Of a stretch of 55,782 nucleotides of DNA, positions 1 through 7,161 are shown one piece after another. Both the position numbers and the translations under genes were made by a program. Below the pieces are notes generated by a model. The model was given only the letters and a program-made list of their open reading frames with translations. It was not told the DNA's origin and made no database searches. The DNA is from CAZTAO01 sp964611645 (GTDB taxonomy: Bacteria > Armatimonadota > UBA5829): contig CAZTAO010000030.1 in NCBI GenBank assembly GCA_964611645.1, positions 1 through 55,782 of the forward strand, given 5' to 3'. Every line of letters begins with the position of its first letter. The stretch's first letter is position 1.

Positions 1-2
1 AA

Positions 3-554
3 TTGAAGCCAACGATGACCGGGAAGAACCTGACCGGGGCGATGACGGTGATCGACTCGACCAGTGTCACAGTCACCAATGTGAGGGGTATTTACTATAC
101 CAACCACGCTCCCCTGAATACGAGCGTGACCCCGAACAGCGATTCGATCTCGACCGGAGTCCCGACCGTTTACACGACGGTGTATACTGATGCGGATGGC
201 GGTGGGACCATTCGCCAGGCAAACTTCCTGATAAACACAACGAGTGGGCTGACAAACGGTGTGCTGGCGAAGTATGATGCGACGGCGAACAAGGTCTACC
301 TGCGCAACGACGCCAACACCGCGTGGAGCACGGGCTATGTGCCGGGAACAGTGATGACACTTGAGAACAGTCAGTGCAAGCTGTATCTCGCGGGAACGAC
401 AGCCACAGCTTCAGGCAGCGACCTGACCATAGACTTGAGCATTGAGCTGAAGCCCACAATGGCTGCGAAGACCCTCAAGGAGTACATGTGGGTAACAGAC
501 GCCCCCTACGCGGCGGCAGGTTACGATCTGAGAGGAACGTTTACCACGCCGTAG
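3..554 (+). CDS. Repeat-domain surface protein, C-terminal part (5' end outside window)
   Basis: The frame is open to the left edge, so only the last 180 or so residues are seen and the TTG at the edge is not a trusted start. The visible part is rich in Thr, Ser, Asn and Val, typical of secreted beta-sandwich proteins. It begins with LKPTMTGKNL and, about 145 residues later, shows LKPTMAAKTL, so the protein appears to be built of tandem domains of roughly 140 residues ending in an LKPTM motif. An NHAP segment opens the last domain, as in many bacterial Ig/cadherin-like repeats. I do not recognise a named family; an extracellular or cell-surface role is inferred from composition only. It converges on the epimerase gene, with a hairpin between the two. 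Confidence 0.6.
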   Translation: MKPTMTGKNLTGAMTVIDSTSVTVTNVRGIYYTNHAPLNTSVTPNSDSISTGVPTVYTTVYTDADGGGTIRQANFLINTTSGLTNGVLAKYDATANKVYLRNDANTAWSTGYVPGTVMTLENSQCKLYLAGTTATASGSDLTIDLSIELKPTMAAKTLKEYMWVTDAPYAAAGYDLRGTFTTP

Positions 555-583
555 GGACGTTCGGCACAAACGGTTACTTGCAG

Positions 584-616
584 GAAGCCTCCGGGTCTTG
601 TGACTCCGGAGGCTTC
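584..616. terminator. Hairpin between convergent genes, possible bidirectional terminator
   Basis: Arms at 584-594 (GAAGCCTCCGG) and 606-616 (CCGGAGGCTTC) form a perfect 11-bp stem with an 11-nt loop. It lies between the stop of the surface protein (554) and that of the minus-strand epimerase (666). Neither side has a good T-tract, so intrinsic termination is plausible but not certain. Confidence 0.5.
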
Positions 617-665
617 GCATTGCGCAGCAACATACCGATGGCGGTATAGTCGGGGGGAGTGTGGT

Positions 666-1598
666 TCACAGCCCCGCGTAGAACTGGTAAGTCTTCTTCA
701 ACCCATCCTCGAAGCTGACCTGGGGTTTGAAGCCCAGGACTTGTTGGGCTTTGGTTATCTCGGCGGCTGAGAACTTTATATCGCCGGGGTTGGGGGCGTC
801 GTGGATTACCGGGACGCTCTTGCCGGATAGCTCGAAGAGGCGCTTTACCAGGTCGTTGACGCTTATGCTAAGGTCGCTGGCTATGTTGCACACAGCCCCG
901 CCCGCGCCTTCTGCTGTGCAGGCGAGGTAGTTGGCCCAGGCTATGTTCTTCACAAACACAAAGTCGCGGGTCTGTTCGCCGTCTCCGAAGATGTGAATCT
1001 CCTGGCCTTTGATGAGTTTGTCGATGAACTTCGGGATCACCGCTGCATACTGCGAAAACGGGTTCTGTCGGGGTCCGAAGACGTTGAAATACCGCAGGCA
1101 GACAGTCTCAAGCCCATACACTTGGGTGAATACCCCGCAGTAATGCTCACCCGATATCTTGCTCGCCCCGTATGGAGAAAGCGGGTGGGGGAGCATTGTT
1201 TCGTCCTGCTTGACCCTGCCGGTGTCGCCGTAGATGGCCGAGGACGAAGCCAGCACCACTCGCTTCGCGCCGTTATTCTTCGCCGCGACGAGCACGTTCA
1301 CTGTCCCGCCTACGTTCACCTCATTGCAGAACGCGGGGTCCTCAACCGACTTGGTCATGGAAATCTCGGCGGCGTGGTGGATGACATAGTCCACACCTCT
1401 GCAGGCTGTTTCCAGGGCTGCCTGGTCCCGGATGTCCCCGGTCACAACCTCCACCTTGCCCTTGACTGCGTCAAGGTTGGAGAGCTTGCCGGTGGAGAGG
1501 TTGTCGAACACCACCACCTCGTGTCCCTCACCAATCAGATGCTCAGTGATATGGCCGCCGATAAACCCGGCCCCGCCTGTTACCAGAAACTTGCTCAA
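666..1598 (-). CDS. NAD-dependent nucleotide-sugar epimerase/dehydratase (UDP-GlcNAc/UDP-Glc 4-epimerase-like)
   Basis: A 310-residue extended short-chain dehydrogenase. The Rossmann fingerprint TGGAGFIGGH is at residues 7-16, the catalytic Ser is in the ASSSAIYGD segment near 118, and the YGASK Tyr/Lys pair is near 143-147. The stretch RYFNVFGPRQNP and the later FGDGEQTRDFV are typical of the WbpP/GalE group acting on UDP-sugars, so the likely reaction is C4 epimerisation of a UDP-hexose or UDP-HexNAc for surface glycans. The start is TTG, with GAGG about 9 nt upstream; other genes in this window also use TTG. Length matches the family. The exact substrate cannot be read from sequence, and no glycan-synthesis neighbours are present to help. 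Confidence 0.88.
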   Translation of the reverse strand: MSKFLVTGGAGFIGGHITEHLIGEGHEVVVFDNLSTGKLSNLDAVKGKVEVVTGDIRDQAALETACRGVDYVIHHAAEISMTKSVEDPAFCNEVNVGGTVNVLVAAKNNGAKRVVLASSSAIYGDTGRVKQDETMLPHPLSPYGASKISGEHYCGVFTQVYGLETVCLRYFNVFGPRQNPFSQYAAVIPKFIDKLIKGQEIHIFGDGEQTRDFVFVKNIAWANYLACTAEGAGGAVCNIASDLSISVNDLVKRLFELSGKSVPVIHDAPNPGDIKFSAAEITKAQQVLGFKPQVSFEDGLKKTYQFYAGL

Positions 1599-1634
1599 CT
1601 AATGTTACCTCTCGCGTTGGAGTGTGAAATTGAA

Positions 1635-1660
1635 GCGGCTCGCGGTTAACCGCGAGCCGC
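1635..1660 (-). terminator. Perfect 26-bp palindrome downstream of the Ig-like lipoprotein
   Basis: Positions 1635-1647 (GCGGCTCGCGGTT) are the exact reverse complement of 1648-1660. On the minus strand it follows the lipoprotein stop and precedes the epimerase start, and is followed by a T-rich stretch (TTCAATTTC). It is a likely terminator; the lack of a free loop means the folded hairpin would open a few central pairs. Confidence 0.6.
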
Positions 1661-1699
1661 ATTGTGCGAAAACTTCCTGACTCCGGATATCGCCGCCAA

Positions 1700-2134
1700 C
1701 TATGGAGGAGGAGGCGGAGCGTCGCTCTCGGGGACGGTGATATTCGCCGTCGACGTCTTGGTGTTGTCCGCGTTGTCCGTGGCAGTGACCACGGTAGCAT
1801 AGTTCTTGGCCGTGATGGTGAGATTGGCGGGGATGCTCACAACAGCCTGATATGTGCTGCCGGTAGTCTTTGTCAGAGTCACGTTGGTGACTGGTGACGT
1901 TGCGACTGTGGCTTTGACGCTCTTTATGCCGCCCGCATCTGTCGCGTTTGCGCGAATGGTCACATCACCCGCAAGGAAAGACCAGCCGACGGGGTATACG
2001 ATGCTGGCGGTAACCGCCGGCGGGGTTGTATCGCCGCCAGGGGGTGGGGTTCCGCCGCCTCCACCACCTCCACCGCAGCCTGCAAATGCCGCGGCCACGG
2101 CCAGACAAAGAGCGCAAAGAAGCAGCAAACGCAT
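1700..2134 (-). CDS. Small lipoprotein with Ig-like domain
   Basis: A 144-residue protein when started at the ATG at 2134. A longer open frame extends upstream, but only this start places a hydrophobic signal peptide (MRLLLLCALCLAVAAAF) directly at the N terminus. A lipobox AFAGC follows, so the mature protein should be lipid-anchored at its Cys. Next come a run of eight Gly, a Pro-rich linker and one beta-sandwich domain (residues about 40-138) with alternating Thr/Val strands and a TDNADN loop, like bacterial Ig-like domains. It ends in five prolines. Function is unknown; a structural or binding role on the cell surface is inferred. The ribosome binding site is weak. Confidence 0.65.
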   Translation of the reverse strand: MRLLLLCALCLAVAAAFAGCGGGGGGGGTPPPGGDTTPPAVTASIVYPVGWSFLAGDVTIRANATDAGGIKSVKATVATSPVTNVTLTKTTGSTYQAVVSIPANLTITAKNYATVVTATDNADNTKTSTANITVPESDAPPPPP

Positions 2135-2254
2135 CCGATAGCGAGTATCCAAGAAACCACCTCCGCTTGCAAGAATCGACGCATAGCGCGCCGGGAATAT
2201 GCTCACCGAAATAAGTTTAGTCTTTCCATCAGCGCATGTCAACGGAGACAATTG

Positions 2255-2319
2255 GTCAACAGTCTACAGCGGTCAATCGTCTGTCCACAACTTTGAACGT
2301 TGAACTTTGAACTTTGAAC
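2255..2319. repeat. Two adjacent degenerate 7-bp tandem arrays
   Basis: Positions 2255-2290 hold GTC-rich units spaced about 7 bases apart (GTCAACA, GTCTACA and relatives). Positions 2293-2319 hold four TTGAAC hexamers at exactly 7-base spacing. The same TTGAAC-type array recurs upstream of proS at 14347-14373. Confidence 0.7.
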
Positions 2320-2336
2320 CCGTGCTGTGCGATAAT
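2307..2336 (+). promoter_or_regulatory. Candidate grpE promoter using a repeat-derived -35
   Basis: TTGAAC at 2307-2312, an 18-base spacer and GATAAT at 2331-2336 give a sigma70-like promoter about 60 bases before the grpE start. The -35 hexamer is one unit of the TTGAAC tandem array. Confidence 0.45.
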
Positions 2337-2396
2337 ATTGGGCCGGGCCAGGACTATTTCTGCGCTGCGGCGGGTAAGTTAGTGAGGGTGTGTGAT

Positions 2397-2975
2397 ATGC
2401 GAAAGAAAGATCATTCGGAAGAGAAGACACGGGTCAACTGGGAGAACGACGATCAGGTTGCTCAGAACGCTGAGGCAGCTCCTGAGGAATGCGGGCTGTC
2501 GGATGACCTCGTCACTCTTCTTGCAGATATCGACAAACTGAAGACCGATGCCGAGGAATCCCACAACAGGTACCTGCGGGCAATGGCCGACTTCGACAAC
2601 TTCCGCAAGCGCCAGCGGGAAGAAGTTTCCATTCTGACCGATCAGGCCACTGACAAGCTCCTCGCCGGGCTTCTCCCCATCATGGATGGCTTCGAGCGCA
2701 CTCTGGATGCCGCCAAATCCAAGCATTCATTCGACGCCCTTCTAGAAGGCGTGGAAATAACGCTCAACCAGTTGCGCGATCTGCTCGCCAAGGAGGGCGT
2801 CGAGGAGATCAAAGCGGTCGGCAGCGAGTTCGACCCCAACCTCCACGAGGCAATGATGCGGGTCGATACAGACGACTATCCGGAAAACACCATAGTAGCC
2901 GAGTTCGAGAAAGGCTACGCCCGCAATGGCAGAGCCCTGCGCACCGCCAAAGTCCAGGTAGCCGCGTCGTCGTAG
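2397..2975 (+). CDS. grpE: GrpE nucleotide exchange factor for DnaK
   Basis: GrpE releases ADP from DnaK and so drives the Hsp70 cycle in the cytoplasm. The protein has 192 residues when started at the ATG at 2397, which has a GTGAGGG ribosome binding site 7 bases upstream; an earlier in-frame start would add 30 residues unlike GrpE. After an acidic N-terminal tail comes a long coiled coil carrying the family signature NRYLRAMADFDNFRKR. The beta-domain carries the EFDPNLHEAMM segment and ends with RNGRALRTAKVQVA, a typical GrpE C terminus. dnaK and dnaJ, often adjacent, are not in this window; the next gene is an unrelated lipoprotein. Confidence 0.96.
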   Translation: MRKKDHSEEKTRVNWENDDQVAQNAEAAPEECGLSDDLVTLLADIDKLKTDAEESHNRYLRAMADFDNFRKRQREEVSILTDQATDKLLAGLLPIMDGFERTLDAAKSKHSFDALLEGVEITLNQLRDLLAKEGVEEIKAVGSEFDPNLHEAMMRVDTDDYPENTIVAEFEKGYARNGRALRTAKVQVAASS

Positions 2976-3013
2976 CTCTCGCTCACACATCGAGTCCATA
3001 AGCGGAGGTCACC

Positions 3014-3502
3014 ATGCGACAACTGGTCTTGGTTCTAGTGATAGTGTCCATCGTCCTCGTCGGTTGCGGCAAGCGGGAGTGGTCGGGGCAGGCGAATAGT
3101 ACTCAGCCTACCGTGAAGAACATGACCATCGACCAGGCGAGTGGGGAGAGTTCCGAGAATAACCTCAAGAGTCTGAACACGGCTCTTCTGATGTACTGCC
3201 AGGACTATGATGATTTCATGCCGCCATTGACAGACGTAGCCTCTGCTCAGAACCTCCTCGACCCCTACGTCAAGAACCCGGCGCTATGGGTAGATCCGCG
3301 CACTCAGCAGACCTACGGGGTAAATCCCGCGCTGGCTGTTCAAAGGATCTCGAACCTCGCGATCCCTGACCGGATTGTCGCGTTCTACGAGACCAGCCCC
3401 CGGCCCGAGGGCACCCGCGCGGTGGCGTTCTGCGACGGCCACGTGGCGCTGGTGAGGGAGACACAGTGGCCACTGATCAAGCAGACCTCGGGGATTCCGT
3501 AG
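3014..3502 (+). CDS. Lipoprotein with a prepilin-like H-X9-DG-type C-terminal domain
   Basis: A 162-residue protein with a GGAGG ribosome binding site just upstream. Residues 1-18 form a lipoprotein signal peptide with lipobox VLVGC, predicting a lipid anchor at Cys18. The body resembles the C-terminal domain of DUF1559-type type II secretion/pseudopilin proteins: a helix with NLKSLNTALLMYCQDYDDFMP, then a segment ending RAVAFCDGHVALV, close to the H-X9-DG motif. In that family the domain normally follows a prepilin N-terminal helix; here a lipobox replaces it. The role is unknown. It lies 38 bases after grpE, but a functional link is doubtful. Confidence 0.7.
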   Translation: MRQLVLVLVIVSIVLVGCGKREWSGQANSTQPTVKNMTIDQASGESSENNLKSLNTALLMYCQDYDDFMPPLTDVASAQNLLDPYVKNPALWVDPRTQQTYGVNPALAVQRISNLAIPDRIVAFYETSPRPEGTRAVAFCDGHVALVRETQWPLIKQTSGIP

Positions 3503-3508
3503 TTGGTG

Positions 3509-3557
3509 GCCAACGGCCAATAGCCTATGGCCATTAGCCATTAGCTACACGCTATAG
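3509..3557. repeat. Degenerate 7-bp tandem array, GCCAATA family
   Basis: Seven consecutive 7-base units: GCCAACG, GCCAATA, GCCTATG, GCCATTA, GCCATTA, GCTACAC, GCTATAG, with a further GCTCATT running into the stop codon of the next gene. Related arrays are at 16222-16308 and 36479-36624. Confidence 0.85.
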
Positions 3558-3559
3558 GC

Positions 3560-4948
3560 TCATTCAATCACCACAAACGCCACCGAACTCGGTTCGAGGT
3601 TGAGGTCTACCACAATGCGGCTGCCGTCTGTTGTTTCTATTACCTTTTTGCTCGGGACCAGCCTGCCGAGCCTGTCCGCATTTGTGCTGTCCTCGGTGTA
3701 GATCGTCAGCTTGTAGGAGCCGGTGTGGCAGTGGTTGTTGATATAGAGACGATGGGTGAGGTTGGTGGTTGAGCCGATATCATATCTCGACACCATCACC
3801 GCCGTTCGGCTCCCCTCCCGCGAAGCAATCACGCCCACGTTAACCGGCAGCGCGCTGGTGTTGACCCTTGGGCGAGGCATTAAGGAGTACATCCGGAAGA
3901 TCCGCGCTGGGGCGCGCCACTCGTTCTCAGAGGTCAGTACGGAGCTGTCGGCGTAGCCAAACGGCTCCACCCGGAAGAAGTTGGCCTGCTCGATCGGGCT
4001 GTCCTGCATCCAGAACAACGAACTGGCCATATACGCCGCCAGGTTGGCTTTTGTGCCCCAGAGATTGTTGGCATTGAGGTTCCATTCGGTGAGGAAGATA
4101 GGCAGTCTCTTCCCGAGTCGCTTGAATATCAGTTCCTGGGTGTTTCTGGCCATGTAGGAGGCGCTGGCCGGGTTGCCGAAACCGCCCTTCTCCCACTCGC
4201 CATACCAGTGGATAGTGAAGAAATCGCAGGGGACTTTGGTCCTCTTCACATACTCACAGAAGTCGGCAATGTGCTCCGGGTAGCCCACGTTGTCCCCGAA
4301 ACCGCCCACAAGCGCGGATGGGTCGGCCCGCTTGATGGCCCTGGCCGTGACATCATACAGCTTCCAGAAGTTGTCCTTGCCGTCGGACCACGAAGTGAAG
4401 AACCAGTTGCCCGATGGCTCGTTCCATATCTCCCAATACTTGATTCCGAACTTGCGGTCGCGGTTCACGTGGCGAACAATGTCGGAAACATACTTCGCCC
4501 ACAGCTTGTAGTCTTTCGGCACAGCGTGGACGGCCCGGCCCCGCTTGCTCTCGGGGTCGCTGGAGAGGAACTCAGGGGTGTAGAAGATGTTGGCGATAAT
4601 CTGCCCGCCGCCCGCCTGGATGTTCTCGATCTCTTTGTCGAGGTCGGTCCAGTCATACTTGCCGGTCTTGTGGTCATATATCTTGAGGGTGAGATTTGCA
4701 GTAATGGATTCAAGTCGCATCGACCCAATGCGAACATCTTTCATTGCCGCCACTGTCCCAGGCTTCAGGTAGCTCTCTGCCTCGCCGCCCATCGACACCC
4801 CGTTAAGCCCCGGCTTCAGCTCCCCGATAACCTGATCGCAGTATATGCGGGTTTCGACAAGTTCTTCCGCAGATGCCGGAATGGCATTTACGCCAAAGGA
4901 CACGGCTGCCGCCACAATCCACAAAGACAAAAGACATGCTCGAATCAA
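3560..4948 (-). CDS. Secreted GH39-like glycoside hydrolase (beta-xylosidase type)
   Basis: A 462-residue protein starting with TTG behind GGGGGTG. Residues 1-27 form a signal peptide with an ASA-E cleavage site. A (beta/alpha)8 clan GH-A barrel follows: the acid/base Glu is E177 in WEIWNEP and the nucleophile Glu is E288 in FLTEWN. Both sit at strand ends as expected for GH39, and IHWYGEW lies between them. The last 100 residues look like the small beta-sandwich that follows GH39 barrels. Likely action is exo-hydrolysis of beta-linked xylosides or related glycosides outside the cytoplasm; the exact substrate is unknown. It is divergent from the kimA-like gene and its stop codon lies in a heptad array. 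Confidence 0.82.
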   Translation of the reverse strand: MIRACLLSLWIVAAAVSFGVNAIPASAEELVETRIYCDQVIGELKPGLNGVSMGGEAESYLKPGTVAAMKDVRIGSMRLESITANLTLKIYDHKTGKYDWTDLDKEIENIQAGGGQIIANIFYTPEFLSSDPESKRGRAVHAVPKDYKLWAKYVSDIVRHVNRDRKFGIKYWEIWNEPSGNWFFTSWSDGKDNFWKLYDVTARAIKRADPSALVGGFGDNVGYPEHIADFCEYVKRTKVPCDFFTIHWYGEWEKGGFGNPASASYMARNTQELIFKRLGKRLPIFLTEWNLNANNLWGTKANLAAYMASSLFWMQDSPIEQANFFRVEPFGYADSSVLTSENEWRAPARIFRMYSLMPRPRVNTSALPVNVGVIASREGSRTAVMVSRYDIGSTTNLTHRLYINNHCHTGSYKLTIYTEDSTNADRLGRLVPSKKVIETTDGSRIVVDLNLEPSSVAFVVIE

Positions 4949-5038
4949 GTTTCACCCCCGATAGTTCGGACACAGACCAAGTATTCGCCATCCCGATGGC
5001 CAAAACCTGCCTCGACGCTACAGAAACCGAATCCGCAG

Positions 5039-5078
5039 TTGTGGGGGGCTGTCCATCGTTGGTATACTGAACTATACC
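5039..5078 (+). promoter_or_regulatory. Candidate promoter with overlapping operator-like inverted repeat, first kimA-like gene
   Basis: TTGTGG (5039-5044), an 18-base spacer and TATACT (5063-5068) form a sigma70-like promoter. The -10 lies inside an inverted repeat GGTATA-N6-TATACC (5061-5078), which could be a repressor site. Both are by eye and unproven. Confidence 0.35.
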
Positions 5079-5124
5079 GGTGTGGCATTTCTGTATGCCA
5101 AATACTCAGCGTGGAGTACACAAC

Positions 5125-7029
5125 TTGTTCCCATTGATCCGACGCCTTCTTTTTGGACGCCCGATCCCGACTAAACAGCAGCAGCACCACAGGCTGCCGA
5201 AGTTTCTGGCGCTGCCCGTTTTTGCCTCAGATGCCCTTTCCTCCAGCGCGTATGCTCCCGAGGAGATCTTGCTTGCCTTTGCCCTGGTTGGCGCCGGAGC
5301 AATAGCCTGGAACCTGGCTCTCCCGATCTCGCTGGCTATCGTGATTTTGCTTGGCATAGTGGTGGTCTCCTATCGCCTGACAATCCACGCGTATCCTCAG
5401 GGTGGCGGGAGCTACATCGTCACGCGCGAGAACCTCGGTGTGATTCCAGGGTTGACCGCCGCTTCCTCGCTTCTGATCGGCTACGTCCTCACCGTCGCTG
5501 TAAGCATTGCGGCGGGCGTTTCCGCAATGATATCCGCCATCCCAGCCTTGGCTGAGTACAGAGTGATGCTGGGAGTTGCGGCTGTGGCGCTGGTCGCACT
5601 GATGAACCTTCGTGGTCTTAAGGAATCCAGCGCTGTCTTCGCTATTCCGACCTACGCCTTCGTCGGGACAATCGCTACGATGATTCTGGTCGGACTATAC
5701 AAGGTGGCTGCGGCGCAGTGGCTTGGGGGAGAGCCTATCGAGACCGTTCACACCGAGTTTCCGGACTCCGGAAAGCGGATCACAGGTATGGCCCTGCTCT
5801 TTCTGGTCTTGAGGGCGTTTGCTGGTGGGTGTTCGGCCATGACAGGCACTGAGGCCGTTGCCGACGGCGTTCAGGCATTCAGGCCACCTGAGGCTAAGAA
5901 TGCCGCTGCCACCCTCGTCTATATGGCAGTGATTCTTGGTCTATCGTTTATTGGGATCACATACCTGGCCGGAGTCTATCGCGCCGTTCCAGGGGCCGGA
6001 GGTCACGGGGTGGGGGAGACTGTGTTGTCTCAAATAGCCTCCGGAGTTTTCGGGCGAAGCGGATTCTACTACCTCATCCAGGCAGCCACAGCCACCATCC
6101 TCATCCTTGCCGCTAACACTGCCTACCAGGACTTCCCCCGGCTCAGCTCGATTCTGGCGAGAGACCGCTTTGCCCCCCGGCAGTTGATGAATATCGGTGA
6201 CCGCCTCGTCTTCAGCAACGGCATCCTGCTTCTCAGTGGCCTGGCCGCACTGCTGATAGTTGTTTTCAAGGGCGATACCCACGGCCTGATCCCCCTGTAT
6301 GCGGTCGGGGTATTCATTGCGTTCACTTTCAGCCAATTGAGCATGGGGCTGCGGCAGATCAAACTGAAGCAGGAGGGCTGGCAGTACATGTGCGCTATCA
6401 GCCTGTTCGGGGCTTTTGTGACCCTCATCGTGTCCCTGGTGATCTCGGCGATGAAGTTTGCAGCGGGACCCAAGTTCAACATCGGTTCCATTCAGATACC
6501 GACCGGTGCATACATCGCGCTGCTGCTGATCGCGGGCCTGGTATACATATTCACCAGAATCAACAAACACTACATCACCCTCGGCAATCAGCTCAGAATT
6601 ACGGACATTGCTCCGCCTCCCCCCGTGCGCTCCACCGCCATAGTCCTCACTGCCGGCATGCATAAGGGCATACTCCAGGCCATTGAGTACGCCCGCACCC
6701 TCTCGCACGACTGCCGCGCTCTCTACGTGGAGATCGATCCGGTTGACACAAAGCTGATAAGGGATCGCTGGGAGCAGTATGATATGGGGATGCCTCTGGT
6801 CATCATCGAGTCCAATTTCCGGTCGGTTGTGGAACCTGTGCTTGCCTATCTGGAAGAAGTGAAGAAGGAGAGAACGGGGCACATTGTCACGGTTGTTATA
6901 CCGGAATTTGTGCCTGCGAAGTGGTGGCACGCGGCTCTGCACAATCAGTCTGGTCTCTTCCTCAAGATCGCGCTGATGTTCCGCCGGGATATAGTTGTTA
7001 CCAATGTGCGCTACTACCTGGACAGATAA
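5125..7029 (+). CDS. kimA: KimA-type potassium transporter, first tandem copy
   Basis: A 634-residue APC-fold permease resembling Bacillus subtilis KimA (YdaO), a proton-coupled high-affinity K+ importer. I choose the TTG at 5125 (GGAG 8 bases upstream) because it aligns with the start of the second copy and puts the K+-site residues at D36 and Y43, the numbering I recall for KimA. An alternative ATG is at 5095. Visible motifs: FASDALSSSAY (33-43), YPQGGGSYIVTRENLG in the loop after TM2, LTVAVS in TM3 and MTGTEAVADG, carrying the Thr/Glu pair of the transport site. About 12 membrane segments precede a UspA-like cytoplasmic domain (from about residue 505) ending in HNQSGL and RYYLDR. TM3 reads LLIGYVLT, whereas the second copy reads LLIDYVLT, so a conserved Asp is lost here. 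No c-di-AMP riboswitch is seen. Confidence 0.85.
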   Translation: MFPLIRRLLFGRPIPTKQQQHHRLPKFLALPVFASDALSSSAYAPEEILLAFALVGAGAIAWNLALPISLAIVILLGIVVVSYRLTIHAYPQGGGSYIVTRENLGVIPGLTAASSLLIGYVLTVAVSIAAGVSAMISAIPALAEYRVMLGVAAVALVALMNLRGLKESSAVFAIPTYAFVGTIATMILVGLYKVAAAQWLGGEPIETVHTEFPDSGKRITGMALLFLVLRAFAGGCSAMTGTEAVADGVQAFRPPEAKNAAATLVYMAVILGLSFIGITYLAGVYRAVPGAGGHGVGETVLSQIASGVFGRSGFYYLIQAATATILILAANTAYQDFPRLSSILARDRFAPRQLMNIGDRLVFSNGILLLSGLAALLIVVFKGDTHGLIPLYAVGVFIAFTFSQLSMGLRQIKLKQEGWQYMCAISLFGAFVTLIVSLVISAMKFAAGPKFNIGSIQIPTGAYIALLLIAGLVYIFTRINKHYITLGNQLRITDIAPPPPVRSTAIVLTAGMHKGILQAIEYARTLSHDCRALYVEIDPVDTKLIRDRWEQYDMGMPLVIIESNFRSVVEPVLAYLEEVKKERTGHIVTVVIPEFVPAKWWHAALHNQSGLFLKIALMFRRDIVVTNVRYYLDR

Positions 7030-7161
7030 CCTGCCGCTCCACCCGGTTCTTGCCCATGTATTGGTTTGGATAGAAGGAAAGCCTCGGGGAAGTGTCGAAT
7101 AGGATACCTTGGTACCGACTTCATTCTAAACCCGGGCCCGGTACCCAGGGAGTTACTTTCA

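Noticed and set aside
4949..5124. Possible c-di-AMP (ydaO) riboswitch before the kimA-like genes
   Set aside because: I looked because kimA is often under this riboswitch in Firmicutes; none of its conserved helices or loop sequences is visible, and the leader after the likely promoter is too short.
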